DNA from: Cenarchaeum symbiosum A
GTDB lineage: Archaea > Thermoproteota > Nitrososphaeria > Nitrososphaerales > Nitrosopumilaceae
Direction of reading: 5' to 3'
DNA length: 64,000 bases
Assembly: GCA_000200715.1 (NCBI GenBank)
Contig: DP000238.1
Location: 1,476,009-1,540,008, forward strand
A program made the translations under genes and the position numbers. Each line of letters starts with the position of its first letter. The first letter of the stretch is position 1. Of the stretch, positions 29,601-36,976 are shown one piece after another. The notes beneath the pieces are model-generated. The model made no database searches. It had not been told where the DNA came from and saw nothing but the letters and a program-made list of their open reading frames with translations.

Positions 29601-31369
29601 CATCAGTATCCGCGGTGGACGAGATAATGCAGGCCAGCTTGGACTCGGCTGACGTCATGGCAATGCTGACATTGGATCTGCATGACAGCCTGAGGCCGGT
29701 CGAATCACTCAACAGCACCGGGTCCGCCGTGCGGCACATGCTTGACGGCCTCGACGCGCCGGTTCCGGTAACGATGGGCGCGGCAAATCTAATTGATGCG
29801 CCGAATATGACCAAGCTCAATGCCACTGATATACTGGTGCTGAATAGCACGGGCGACAGGAATTTCACAAAGGCTATGCAGGTGCACATGCTGAATGGCT
29901 CCGATGCGCCGGTGCCTGCAATCATGGGCGCGGCAAATCTCACTGCGGGGCCGCAGATGCTCGCGGCGGATGGAGCCGATGCGCCGGTATTGACGAGCAG
30001 CGGCGCGGCGGATCATACCCGCGTGCCGCAGATCCACACGGTCAACGTCTCCGATGATCCCGTGCCGGCAACCATGGGCAATACAAACGTCACAGGGCGG
30101 CAGCAGCACATGGCGCCTGGACTTGATAAGCCCCTGTTGACGAGCAGCGGTGCGGCGGATCACACCCGCGTGCCGCAGATCCACACGGTCAACGTCTCCG
30201 ATGATCCCGTGCCGGCAACCATGGGCAATACAAACGTCACAGGGCGGCAGCAGCACATGGCGCCTGGAGTTGATACGCCCCTGTTGACGAGCAGCGGCGC
30301 GGCAGATCATACCCGCGTGCCGCAGATCCACACGGTCAACGTCTCCGATGCGCCGGTTCCTGAAACCATGGGCACGGCAAATATCGCAGGGATGCCGCGG
30401 GTGCACATGATAGGCGGTCTTGATAAGCTGATACTGGGATCCGCGGGCACCACAAATGCCACCATGGTACACGTGGTAAACGGCCAGAGCACGCCTGCCG
30501 CCAGCGATCTTGCCGGGCGCATTCACTCTGTGGAGAGGACGGAGACCCCGACGGCCCCGGTGGCCAGGCCCCGCGGTGGCGGTGGCGGCGGGGGCGGCGG
30601 CGGAGGAGGAGTGCTCAGCCCATCATCATTTGGGCCGTCAGGGCCCAATGTGGGCTTTGAGTTCTCTGCAGGAAGCGGCGATCCGCTGCGAGGCCATGCT
30701 CTGCGCCTATCCCCCGGCACGCCGCTGACGATATACCCCCAACTAACATCGGCAGAGTCTCCGAGCATCTTTGACATGGAGATACTGCTCACCGGTCCCG
30801 ACGGCAAGGTGGCAGATGTGTACTACAGCAGGATAGGAGCCCTGTTTGGCAGAACGTGCGACGGCCTTCCGTCAGTATCCGAGTTCGTATACACGTGTGA
30901 CGAAACGTCAATCATGTCCGGGACGGGGGCAGCCGCATCCGTGAACGGCGGATCCCTCGAGAGCATCACCATGCCCCTGCAAGGCGAGTTCTCTGGAACC
31001 ATGAGCATAATGATGCGCGACAGCCAGGGGCTGATCCTTGCCACTCACAACACTGACAGGTACGCCGTCAGCATAGCCGATTTGATAGAACCGGCAGCCG
31101 CAGAGCCGGAGGCGGCAGAGTCCCTGCCGGAGGCAGAGACCGTGGATGATTCCGTCATGGAGGCAGAGCCCGCGCTGGACGCAGAGCCCGCGGAGGATTC
31201 CGTAATGGAGGCAGAGCCCCCGCGGGACGCAGAGCCCGCGGAGGATCCCGCAGAGTCGGCAGAGGCTGAAGATGCAGAGATGTCGGATGCAGAAGCCGTC
31301 GCGGATTCCGAATCAGATAGTTTCATTGACACGATAATAGGATTCTTTAGATCGCTATTCGGATTCTGA
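23639..31369 (+). CDS. giant exported propeller-repeat surface protein 2
   Basis: 2576 residues, paralogous along its whole length to giant protein 1. Signal peptide AAVLLAALVAVLAAPAAHA, cut before ELIS. Ig-like openers occur near residues 1, 913 ([19 protein letters not shown]) and 1559, each followed by long arrays of FSxDGxxMFVxGxxxxxVxxYxLxxPYD blades. Near residue 1610 lies DADTNSDGMINGSDDSD, an EF-hand-like calcium loop. Residues 2117-2270 contain 49-residue repeats, then a Gly run near 2315, the Cys-containing beta domain (GRTCDG, VYTCDE), an AEPAED-rich acidic spacer and the terminal helix SFIDTIIGFFRSLFGF. ATG 23639 chosen over a GTG three codons upstream. Likely exposed at the surface. 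Confidence 0.85.
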   Translation: MNAAPAAVLLAALVAVLAAPAAHAELISATLDGNGVLELTFDRVITISGINPALIQIGDGRYFSAAGLSPGELETTADSDTIRFALNGSREKVSGYTDPHVIIADGALGPGDPSTAFDLPRSLYPHHLNTSSITLPGGEGSPQGLAFSPDGTLMFMVGSQRDVVFRYELDPPYNITSAVQAGSYDVGSEENDPRGLAFSADGSRMLVTGSSDFVHQYSLSTPFSFDGTVSLDASYNAMSQDNQVSGIDFSLGGLRMYLVGDSGNGVYQYNLDSPYDITGNVSYIGDFDVGMGGAGSEGGPRGVAVSADGYTMLVLGQGNDNVYRYDMAEPYNVTTSSYLGFLDIRSQGNNLRGFAASTDGRLIFVANTDGNGAVYRYDLGVPYDVVRDRPDARTGPDLGIMADDTELTGAAFSDDGRRIFVTGRENRMIYWYDMATPYNLAGAALAGSAPANTNSPQGLAFSNDGRVMFIVDDSGNDIDQYTLGGPNNPSTVSYVASFDVSGWDGQPSGITFSSGGDEMFITGRLSNSIHRFLLEERFDLASQVTYQGSLGVLEYERRPTGLDFSSDGHRLFVGGFVSDTVHRFDMDVPYDIANAAYAGGLYVGGEDGEFHDVRFSPDGRRMFLVGDENKFVYTYNLTSPFDITSSARSPSYHVGGQASVPNDLALSPDGRFMMVLNNHGSDSRVYRYELPSPYDPASASYISDERSSAIVHSQDNTPHGLAFSSNGSLMFVAGQQNDMIHAYSMNPPYRVDMAVSTGVSADMGTSASMDNPSAVEFSADGLHMYVADQVLSTVYHFLLDDPYSLQETLTVADMIDVSAREDTPSGLAVSDDGRRLFVSGQGSDSINRYDMGTAHDLSTAVYADSIYVGGLDTIPNGLAFAGNGSRLYFMGGLTDSAYLLDLSILQRVEEAPPGPRLLSAVLDGRDLTLEFDGEVDSVSAERIRIGDGARHDVGGVTLSGVAVAGSSTVTSTLSEDEAAEVLGYTDPTLHFEVPVLSGASGGTFPAPADASGLALSAQRLRGSPDAAGFGESGRFDFGTRFAANAFGAYFAAGGLQMFVNEATSGVVEAYNLTVPYDVTSAVFNASMNTDAVPTQFDAGMDFNPDGSSFYLADFTNDVVRQYDMSAPFDITTAGHSDTLNVSDRESGLTAVVMSSDGGYMFISGIVNEMVHRYNLTTPYEITGAQYVDTYDGGNFITFPSDIAFSPDGLLMFVSILDSGTVRKFVLSEPYEITTAEPVDLLFVGSGAEPRDISFTPDGRRMFVTDIDRDDMVQFDLPGPYDFTWPGQPDALGTRTYVNENNPRGAALSPDGSRLLFVGISLDKLMTCNIREPFDITTGLCYDVNFAINDNAPTGVALSPDGVFAFVTGRNSKQSGLDGAVYQYTMPSPFGADLIGALDRRMTLDTSGGAGLPEDLAFSGDGRMMFLVGDAEGPGVYRYDLPTAYLLRGAEYSGVHYLVGEQEQEPTGMDFAPDGLRMFISGRQSGLVHWYDLHQPYDISRPVYGGFFDGGSADAVLEDVIISSTGGDLYTVGNGGDAVYRYNLNIRPLSVLQMGNGSGEIRAASAAFNSSTGDLTIEFTGIVDASSVNPSGIHVRSGVGAEGGTTLTRADYDADTNSDGMINGSDDSDALAFGLSAESIAGIRALDDHRIHFDEFALYGADGTEFPPRFTLPGGYDDTRDVSAQDAGPSGVAFTPDGTVMFVPGNGSGSVHQYSLGVAFNASSGSFERSADVTGEMGSTEGVAFAASGLRMFVAGRTADGSGGQVQQYGTDSPFNVSGITAEGSLAVDEDGSPTGVAFSPDGLRLFVSGNESSSVHRYDLSSPYDLRGAVAPAGSFSAAGQTNGTAGVTFASGGLRMFIAGDGAVHRYGLTAPYNIGQPEHHSSSDTAPEDGPTGVAFSASGQRYFVSGPGGVHQYALNELDLAVHIGAGRVAADGLPLSDGAVLSVARVLTGSDTIAPVDLPAVRTGAAAPMPMDIPVVRDSVRIGASVSAVDEIMQASLDSADVMAMLTLDLHDSLRPVESLNSTGSAVRHMLDGLDAPVPVTMGAANLIDAPNMTKLNATDILVLNSTGDRNFTKAMQVHMLNGSDAPVPAIMGAANLTAGPQMLAADGADAPVLTSSGAADHTRVPQIHTVNVSDDPVPATMGNTNVTGRQQHMAPGLDKPLLTSSGAADHTRVPQIHTVNVSDDPVPATMGNTNVTGRQQHMAPGVDTPLLTSSGAADHTRVPQIHTVNVSDAPVPETMGTANIAGMPRVHMIGGLDKLILGSAGTTNATMVHVVNGQSTPAASDLAGRIHSVERTETPTAPVARPRGGGGGGGGGGGGVLSPSSFGPSGPNVGFEFSAGSGDPLRGHALRLSPGTPLTIYPQLTSAESPSIFDMEILLTGPDGKVADVYYSRIGALFGRTCDGLPSVSEFVYTCDETSIMSGTGAAASVNGGSLESITMPLQGEFSGTMSIMMRDSQGLILATHNTDRYAVSIADLIEPAAAEPEAAESLPEAETVDDSVMEAEPALDAEPAEDSVMEAEPPRDAEPAEDPAESAEAEDAEMSDAEAVADSESDSFIDTIIGFFRSLFGF
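29990..30430 (+). repeat. 147-bp tandem repeats in giant protein 2
   Basis: Units of 147 bp (49 codons) start with TTGACGAGCAGCGG at 29990, 30137 and 30284. The first two units differ at only a few positions; the third is diverged at its end. Encoded repeat includes LTSSGAADHTRVPQIHTVNV and ATMGNTNVTGRQQHMAPG. Confidence 0.85.
30602..30652 (+). repeat. 51-bp block identical to 22480-22530
   Basis: Second copy of the block shared with giant gene 1, directly after the Gly run. Confidence 0.75.
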
Positions 31370-31561
31370 CCCCCCATTTCTGAGTGTGCCGCCCAAGCGG
31401 CCATTACAAATCGGCTATTCCAAAGCAGTCATTACAAAACAGCAAACCAGAGTGCCGCCACAAGCCGCGCGGATCCCCCAGGCCAAACCATCCCACACAG
31501 CTGTCAAACGCAGGCGCCTTTGTCCAGGCATATGATGAATGTACAAAGGATGCGCGGCGCG

Positions 31562-31861
31562 CTACTTTAGGTCGTACTCGGGCTTCCAGATCTTGACGTT
31601 TGCGGGCGCCACGATTATCCTCTCCTCGCCGAGCCGGGCTATCTCGGCGCCGGATTCCCTTGCCATCGTATAGAGCTCCTCGACGACCCCCCTCAGCTGG
31701 CCCACGTCCCTTTGCGCCAGCGGCGTGACCCGCAGTATGAGTATGAGGCCCTTTTTTATGTCGGATTTTATCGCATTGACATCGCTGGGGTCCCTTATCG
31801 TTATCGCCTTGAGGTACGTCGTGACGTGCTTCTGCATACCGCTTTTTGGTTGTTCACTCAT
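31562..31861 (-). CDS. sepF: SepF-like cell division protein
   Basis: A 99-residue archaeal SepF/DUF552 protein. In archaea with FtsZ, SepF links FtsZ to the membrane at the division site; thaumarchaea also use the ESCRT-like Cdv system, so its exact part here is open. YLKAITIRDPSDVNAIKSDI, then GLILILRVTPLAQRD and EERIIVAPANVKIWKP follow the family pattern. The usual N-terminal membrane helix is weak, with only MSEQPKSGMQKHV before the core. It lies in the opposite direction to the giant genes, 192 bp beyond the end of the second. Confidence 0.8.
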   Translation of the reverse strand: MSEQPKSGMQKHVTTYLKAITIRDPSDVNAIKSDIKKGLILILRVTPLAQRDVGQLRGVVEELYTMARESGAEIARLGEERIIVAPANVKIWKPEYDLK

Positions 31862-31898
31862 TCAAAAACTCTTCCTTGAAAGGCGCCGCATCCCGTGC

Positions 31899-32909
31899 CT
31901 AGATTCTCAGCGGGAGGTAGTCGGACTCGGTGGCACACTCTGCGGACACATCGCCGGGATCCCCGTCTGCCGTCACTATAACCGCGTGGCCCCCGCCGGC
32001 CGGCGCGTCAGAGTACCGCAGGGTAACAGCCGCGGCAAATCCAGTATGGCGCGCCGCGCTGCTTCCCCGTATCATGGATATCGGGCCCGTGTGGTCCTTT
32101 GCCTCCAGCAGGACATCCCCCGGCAGCGCGAGCGCCTTTATCACCTCGTTCTCGTCGTGGTTCCTCCCCACTATCAGCTTTGATTCCTCGTCTAGCCTAA
32201 AGTGCCTGCCAACCTTTAGCAGGTCTATGTCGTTGGTGGTGGGCGTCTCCGTATGGGAGAATAGATCCTTTGCCCTCTTGCCAAATGCCGGGTCCGTAAG
32301 CAGGCACCCGCCGCCCGCGTTTGGCGGATCCCGTATGCCGTACTCTTCCGCCATGGCCAGCTGCGGCTTTCTTGATCTGCCGCGGACCTTGCCCTGGTCG
32401 TCGCGCTGTATCAGGCCGTCCTTTTCCGGGTCCGTCGACGGCAGCAGCCCCGCAGACAGGGGGCGCACTATCTTGCCCTCAAGCCCCGATTCCTTTTCTA
32501 TCGTCCTCAGTGCGGGCCTGTGCTGGCTCATCGGCCTCTGTCCCACGACCTCTCCCGATATGATAAACTCGGCGCCGATCTCATCCATGTGCTTTTTTGC
32601 CGCCTCGAACATCATGGCGCGGCAGTCTATGCACGGGTTCATCCCGGCGCCAAAGCCGTGCTTGGGCTTTTTGAGCATCTCGATGTATTCATCCCCAAGG
32701 TATACCGTCTTGAGGTTGACGCCAAGGTCGTCGGCCCTCTTGTGGATTTCAAAGCCGCATCCCCTGCCGCAGTCAAAGTCGCAAAACGGGGTCTTTATGG
32801 CAACGGCCGAGACCTCAAAGCCCTGCTTCTGCATCATCTTGACTGCCAGCTGGCTGTCGAGCCCGCCTGAGAGCAGCGCGACTACCTTCTTTTTCTTTGG
32901 CTCGGCCAT
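31899..32909 (-). CDS. PP-loop tRNA thiouridylase-like protein
   Basis: A 336-residue protein with an N-terminal ATP pyrophosphatase fold: VVALLSGGLDSQLAVKMM (PP-loop SGGxDS) near residue 10, followed by FCDFDCGRGCGF and NPCIDCRAMMFEAA, Cys pairs that could act in sulfur transfer or bind an iron-sulfur cluster. The middle part (GQRPMSQHRPALRTIEKES) and the C-terminal domain match proteins commonly labelled MnmA-like tRNA 2-thiouridine proteins, but they are not true MnmA by domain order. ATG 32909 is preferred to the frame opening at 32924 because a TATA box lies 25 bp before it. Confidence 0.75.
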   Translation of the reverse strand: MAEPKKKKVVALLSGGLDSQLAVKMMQKQGFEVSAVAIKTPFCDFDCGRGCGFEIHKRADDLGVNLKTVYLGDEYIEMLKKPKHGFGAGMNPCIDCRAMMFEAAKKHMDEIGAEFIISGEVVGQRPMSQHRPALRTIEKESGLEGKIVRPLSAGLLPSTDPEKDGLIQRDDQGKVRGRSRKPQLAMAEEYGIRDPPNAGGGCLLTDPAFGKRAKDLFSHTETPTTNDIDLLKVGRHFRLDEESKLIVGRNHDENEVIKALALPGDVLLEAKDHTGPISMIRGSSAARHTGFAAAVTLRYSDAPAGGGHAVIVTADGDPGDVSAECATESDYLPLRI

Positions 32910-32929
32910 GTTCCGGCACGGCATCCGGG

Positions 32930-32937
32930 ATATACAA
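32930..32937 (-). promoter_or_regulatory. TATA box for the PP-loop gene
   Basis: GTATATCC on the minus strand, about 25 bp before the ATG at 32909. It is about 20 bp from the divergent promoter for the peptidase gene, so the two start sites are close enough to interfere. Confidence 0.6.
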
Positions 32938-32951
32938 ACCTTGCATCATAC

Positions 32952-32958
32952 ATAAATT
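32952..32958 (+). promoter_or_regulatory. TATA box for the M24 peptidase gene
   Basis: ATAAATT, 26 bp before the ATG at 32981. Confidence 0.55.
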
Positions 32959-32980
32959 GGCGGGACAGGATCCGCCCTTT

Positions 32981-34042
32981 ATGAAGGCCAGGCGCGGCCG
33001 GCTGCTCAGGCATGCGGCGGGGATCGGCTGCGACAGCATGGTGGCGTTTGAGCCGGAGAATCTTCACTATATCACGGGGTTCTGGGGGGAGGCTGCCTGC
33101 ATCCTAAAGGGGGGCCGGGCCGTCATAATCGCCCCCGAGCTTGAAGCGGGCAGGGCGCTCGACGAATCAGTTGATACAGAAGTGGTGGTGTCGGGCCGCG
33201 GCTCGGGGCTGCTCGGAGCGGTGGCGGAGAGGCTCAAGGGCTCACGGCCCTGCACCGACTGCCGGGACCACTCTACAATGGAGTCGCTCCGGGGCCGGGT
33301 CCGGGGTTTAAAGCACGAACCGGGGCCGTTTGAGAAGGCACGCATGGTAAAGGACGCAGGCGAGATCACCATTCTAAGGAGGGCATCGAAGATAATAGAC
33401 GGCATGTTCGAGCTGTGCGCCCGGGAGATGAAAAAAGGCCAGAGGGAATCGGAGCTCCAGGCCGCTCTCATGGGGCATGCGGCCGAGCGCGGCATGTTCG
33501 ATACGGGATATAGATCGACGCTCAACCCCCTGATAGTGGCGGGCGGGCCCAACGGGGCGCTCCCCCATGCGCAGGTGACCGGCAGAAAGTTCAGGGAGGG
33601 CGACCTCGTGGTCGTGGACCTGACGCTGCGGTACAAGGGGTACGTCTCGGACGCGACCAGGACGTTTGCCGTCGGCCCGATATCCCCCAAGGCGCGCAAA
33701 ATATACGAGACGGTAAAAGAATCCCAGAAGGCTGGCCTGCGGGCCGTAAAGCCGGGTGTATCGTGCAAGGAAATAGACGGGGCCTGCAGAAAGGTGATAG
33801 ACAAGGCAGGCTACGGGGCGCGCTTTATACATTCGACGGGGCACGGCATAGGCCTCGAGGTCCACGAGGGCCCCGCAGTATCACCGGGCAGCACTACAAA
33901 GCTGGCGCGGGGAATGGCGATAACCGTCGAGCCCGGAATATACATTCCGGGCAGCCTCGGCGTCAGGATCGAGGATTCGCTGATAGTCGGCAGCAGGGCC
34001 TCCGTGATGCACCGCTTTACAAAGGAGCTTGTAACGGTATAG
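32981..34042 (+). CDS. pepQ: M24 family Xaa-Pro peptidase
   Basis: Creatinase/prolidase-fold metallopeptidase of 353 residues, probably releasing proline-containing dipeptides or N-terminal residues in the cytoplasm. The C-terminal pita-bread domain has the metal ligands: Asp in DLVVVDLTLRYKGYVSDATRTF (two Asp, split over residues 205-230), His in HSTGHGIGLEVHEGP near 285, Glu in ITVEPGIYIPG near 320 and a final Glu in VRIEDSLIV. The N-terminal creatinase-like domain (MVAFEPENLHYITGFWGEAA) is shorter than usual. Leaderless start at 32981 supported by the TATA box. Confidence 0.88.
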   Translation: MKARRGRLLRHAAGIGCDSMVAFEPENLHYITGFWGEAACILKGGRAVIIAPELEAGRALDESVDTEVVVSGRGSGLLGAVAERLKGSRPCTDCRDHSTMESLRGRVRGLKHEPGPFEKARMVKDAGEITILRRASKIIDGMFELCAREMKKGQRESELQAALMGHAAERGMFDTGYRSTLNPLIVAGGPNGALPHAQVTGRKFREGDLVVVDLTLRYKGYVSDATRTFAVGPISPKARKIYETVKESQKAGLRAVKPGVSCKEIDGACRKVIDKAGYGARFIHSTGHGIGLEVHEGPAVSPGSTTKLARGMAITVEPGIYIPGSLGVRIEDSLIVGSRASVMHRFTKELVTV

Positions 34043-34043
34043 C

Positions 34044-34865
34044 CTAGTCAGTCGCGGCCAAGAGTATGACCTCCCAGGGGAAGGTTATCGTGTTCCCGTC
34101 CTCGTAGGGCTCCACGTTTTTTCTCACATGTTCCTCCAGAGCGGCAAGCTCTGCCGCGGGCAGGCCCAGGATCCTCGACCTGGATTCTTCTGCCACATAC
34201 GACAGGTGGCCCGCCCAGTACTCGTCAAAGCTGCCCGGGCTGTACAGGAATGTGAGCACCTCCGTCCTTATCCCGCCAAAGCCCGCCTCCTCTGCTGCTG
34301 CAGCCAGCGCCCCGCGGTCGCCGAACCTGTCAAGATCCGGCGAGTCCTGCGGAAAATAATCAGGTATGGAATCCCTCATCGCGTCTAGTATGCACGTAAA
34401 GAATGGCGCGTTGTGGCCGTGCACGGAGGCGGCCAGCGTGCCGCCGATGCGGAGCAGGCGCCGCGCACTGCGCAGAACTGCTGCAGCATCCGGAAAGTAG
34501 AACAGGGCGTACTGGCATGTAACGGCGTCAAACGGGCCCCTCAAAAACGCCCCTTCGGCGTCCCCGCGGACTAGGTCCACGTTTTCCCCCACCCGGCCCC
34601 TCGCTATCGAGAGGGCGCCCGATGATATGTCAACCCCCACCACCGACCCTTGGGGGCCCGCTGCAGCAGCCGCCCGCCCGGCCACGATGCCGGTCCCGCA
34701 GGCTATATCCAGGATGCGGTCGCCCTCCCTGATGCCGGCAAGCTCGACCAGCCTGCCCGTGGCTCCAAAGGGCCCCCTGGCGGGGCCGGCCCAGCGCCCG
34801 TGGTACCGGGGCGCCACCTCGTCCCAGAGCTTCATGGTCCTCATCTTGTACTCTTGTGGATCCAT
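34044..34865 (-). CDS. class I SAM-dependent methyltransferase
   Basis: A 273-residue Rossmann-fold methyltransferase. ILDIACGTGIVAGRAAAAAG is motif I near residue 47, VVGVDISSGALSIARGR motif II, and GPFDAVTCQYALFYFPDA motif IV near 110. It resembles the UbiE/COQ5 or generic methyltransferase-11 group; the substrate cannot be named. It ends two bases past the converging peptidase gene and is 22 bp downstream of the CoA operon on the same strand, so it may be the last gene of that transcript. Confidence 0.8.
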   Translation of the reverse strand: MDPQEYKMRTMKLWDEVAPRYHGRWAGPARGPFGATGRLVELAGIREGDRILDIACGTGIVAGRAAAAAGPQGSVVGVDISSGALSIARGRVGENVDLVRGDAEGAFLRGPFDAVTCQYALFYFPDAAAVLRSARRLLRIGGTLAASVHGHNAPFFTCILDAMRDSIPDYFPQDSPDLDRFGDRGALAAAAEEAGFGGIRTEVLTFLYSPGSFDEYWAGHLSYVAEESRSRILGLPAAELAALEEHVRKNVEPYEDGNTITFPWEVILLAATD

Positions 34866-34887
34866 GGCCCGGCCGTGCCTGCCGCCC

Positions 34888-36168
34888 TTATGTTTGATCC
34901 GGGGCGGGCCCTGGCAGGGCCTGGCGCCCGTCCCGCTTTGTGTAGGCCTTTCCTATCTCGCGTATTATCATCGCGGCGATCCTCTCCTTGCCGGTCCGGC
35001 GGGACCACCTCTTTCCGCCCTGGGAGAGCACAAGCACCCTGTTCCTGTCCGGGTCCCGCAGGTAGGCGGCGCCCACGTCGTTTGCTATCATCATGTCCGA
35101 GCCTGACTCGCGCATCTTTCTTGCGGCCGCCGCCTCGAGTTCTCCGTCGGAGACGTCGGCCTCAGCCTTGAACCCCACCAGGAAGACGCCGGGCCGGATC
35201 CCCTTTATCCGGTCTATGATCTTTGGCGTGCCCGAGAGCTTTAGCGTGATCTCCCCTTTGCCGCTCTTGATCTTTTTCTTTGATGGCTTGCGCACGGTAT
35301 AATCAGAGACTGAAGCTGCCATCACCACTATCTCGGCGCCTTTTTTTACCTCCCTGTATACGGCATCCGCCATCTCGGCGTGCGTTGTCACGGGGACGTG
35401 CCTTGCACCCGCCGGCGGCTGCTCCCTGCCCGGCCCGTACACAAGGGTCACACGGGCCCCCGCGGATACCATCCCCGCGGCCAGCAGCACCCCCGTTCTC
35501 CCGGTGCTCCCGCTGGTGATAACCCTGACGGGGTCTATCTTCTCTATAGTTGGCCCCGCAGCAATAATCACCCTGGCGCCGGCGAGCGCAGAAGACCGGC
35601 CGAACCTGTCCAGCACGCGCCCCAGCACGTCTGCAGGCTCGGGCGCCTTTGCCTTGCCCTCTGTTATCAGCGGCTCCACAAACTCGACCTTTCCGCCGAG
35701 AAACCCGATGTTTCTCCGGACAGCCGCATTATCATACATTGATTCGTGCATTGCAAGGCATATCATTATCGGAATTCCAGCGCCAAGGGCCACTGTCAGT
35801 ACAGTCGAGACCGGCGTGTCGTCTATCCCGTTTGCCAGCTTGCCCAGCGTGTTCGCAGTTGCCGGGTACACTATTATCATGTCCGAGCCGCCGCGGTCGG
35901 CCAGCCGGATATGCTCGAGCCCCCCCGTCAGCTTTGTTATCACATTGTTTCCTGTAGCCCATTTGAGATAGTCCGGCCGTATCAGCTTCATTGCCGCGCC
36001 GCTTGCAACGCATGTAACATCGGCGCCGTGTCTCATCAGCATCCTTGCAAGCTCTATTGCCTTGTATGCCGCCACGCTTCCCGATACACACAGAACAATC
36101 CGCCTGCCGGCGAGCCCCGTCCCGTCTGATCCCGTTATGTCACGCGACGGGTGAGCGCTACCTGTCAA
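34888..36168 (-). CDS. coaBC: phosphopantothenoylcysteine synthetase/decarboxylase
   Basis: Bifunctional enzyme that joins cysteine to 4'-phosphopantothenate and decarboxylates the product to 4'-phosphopantetheine. The N-terminal flavin-binding CoaC part has RIVLCVSGSVAAYKAIELAR, PATANTLGKLANGIDD and LAMHESMYDN; the C-terminal CoaB part has IIAAGPTIEKIDPVRVITSGSTG (in two halves near residue 185) and VGFKAEAD. The open frame runs to 36273, but that part has no homology; the best start is TTG at 36168, overlapping the panB stop by 11 bases. Last CoA gene of the operon. About 426 residues, normal for the fusion. Confidence 0.9.
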   Translation of the reverse strand: MTGSAHPSRDITGSDGTGLAGRRIVLCVSGSVAAYKAIELARMLMRHGADVTCVASGAAMKLIRPDYLKWATGNNVITKLTGGLEHIRLADRGGSDMIIVYPATANTLGKLANGIDDTPVSTVLTVALGAGIPIMICLAMHESMYDNAAVRRNIGFLGGKVEFVEPLITEGKAKAPEPADVLGRVLDRFGRSSALAGARVIIAAGPTIEKIDPVRVITSGSTGRTGVLLAAGMVSAGARVTLVYGPGREQPPAGARHVPVTTHAEMADAVYREVKKGAEIVVMAASVSDYTVRKPSKKKIKSGKGEITLKLSGTPKIIDRIKGIRPGVFLVGFKAEADVSDGELEAAAARKMRESGSDMMIANDVGAAYLRDPDRNRVLVLSQGGKRWSRRTGKERIAAMIIREIGKAYTKRDGRQALPGPAPDQT

Positions 36169-36976
36169 GCCCGTCCGCCTCGCCTGCGTCCATGTAAAAC
36201 GAGTTCTCAGGGCGCGGAAACTGTGAAGATTCCACCTCCGCCTTGAACCCGGCCACCGCCCCGGCCACCTCACCGGAGAGATCCGCGTACACCTTGGCGA
36301 ACTTTGGCCTGAACCTGCCGTACAGGCCCAGCATATCGTGCAATACCAGCACCTGGCCGTCGCAGCCCGCGCCGGAGCCTATCCCGATGGTGGGAACACC
36401 CACCGATTTTGTCACCATGCGGGCCGCCTCCTCTGCTACCATCTCGAGCACTATCGCAAAGGCGCCCGCCTCCTCGAGGGCCTTGGCGTCTTCGGCGAGC
36501 CGCAGCGCCGACTCCCTGGTCCTGCCCTGCACCCTGTACCCGCCGGATAGCGCCGCCGTCTGGGGCAGCAGCCCTATGTGGCCCATCACGGGGATGCCCG
36601 CCCCGGTTACGCCGCGCACTGCATCCGCTACAGCGGCCCCGCCCTCGAGCTTTACCGCGTCGGCCCCGGCCCTCACCAGCCTGCCCGAGTTCCTTATCGC
36701 ATCTGCCGTGCACGCCTGGTACGACATGAACGGCAGGTCTCCGACCACCATTGAATCCTTCCGGCCCCGGGATACAGCACCCGTAAACAGGCACATCTCG
36801 TCCATTGTCACCCTGGTGGTGCTGTCATACCCGAGCACGACCATGCCGGCGCTATCGCCGACTAGCAGCATGTCCGCCCCGTCGCACAGTGCAGCCATCG
36901 AATAGTCATAGCAGGCGACCACCGTGATTTTCTCCGACCCCTTCATGCGGGATATCGCATCCGCTGACCTAGGCAA
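36158..36976 (-). CDS. panB: ketopantoate hydroxymethyltransferase
   Basis: Transfers a one-carbon unit from methylenetetrahydrofolate to 2-oxoisovalerate to give ketopantoate, the first committed step to pantoate. Diagnostic segments: ITVVACYDYSMAALCDGADM, MLLVGDSAGMVVLGYDSTT (metal-binding Asp), DAVKLEGG, GIPVMGHIGLLPQ, and IGIGSGAGCDGQVLVLHDMLG. 272 residues is normal. It overlaps the ligase gene upstream by eight bases and coaBC downstream by 11, evidence for one coupled operon. Confidence 0.95.
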   Translation of the reverse strand: MPRSADAISRMKGSEKITVVACYDYSMAALCDGADMLLVGDSAGMVVLGYDSTTRVTMDEMCLFTGAVSRGRKDSMVVGDLPFMSYQACTADAIRNSGRLVRAGADAVKLEGGAAVADAVRGVTGAGIPVMGHIGLLPQTAALSGGYRVQGRTRESALRLAEDAKALEEAGAFAIVLEMVAEEAARMVTKSVGVPTIGIGSGAGCDGQVLVLHDMLGLYGRFRPKFAKVYADLSGEVAGAVAGFKAEVESSQFPRPENSFYMDAGEADGLDR

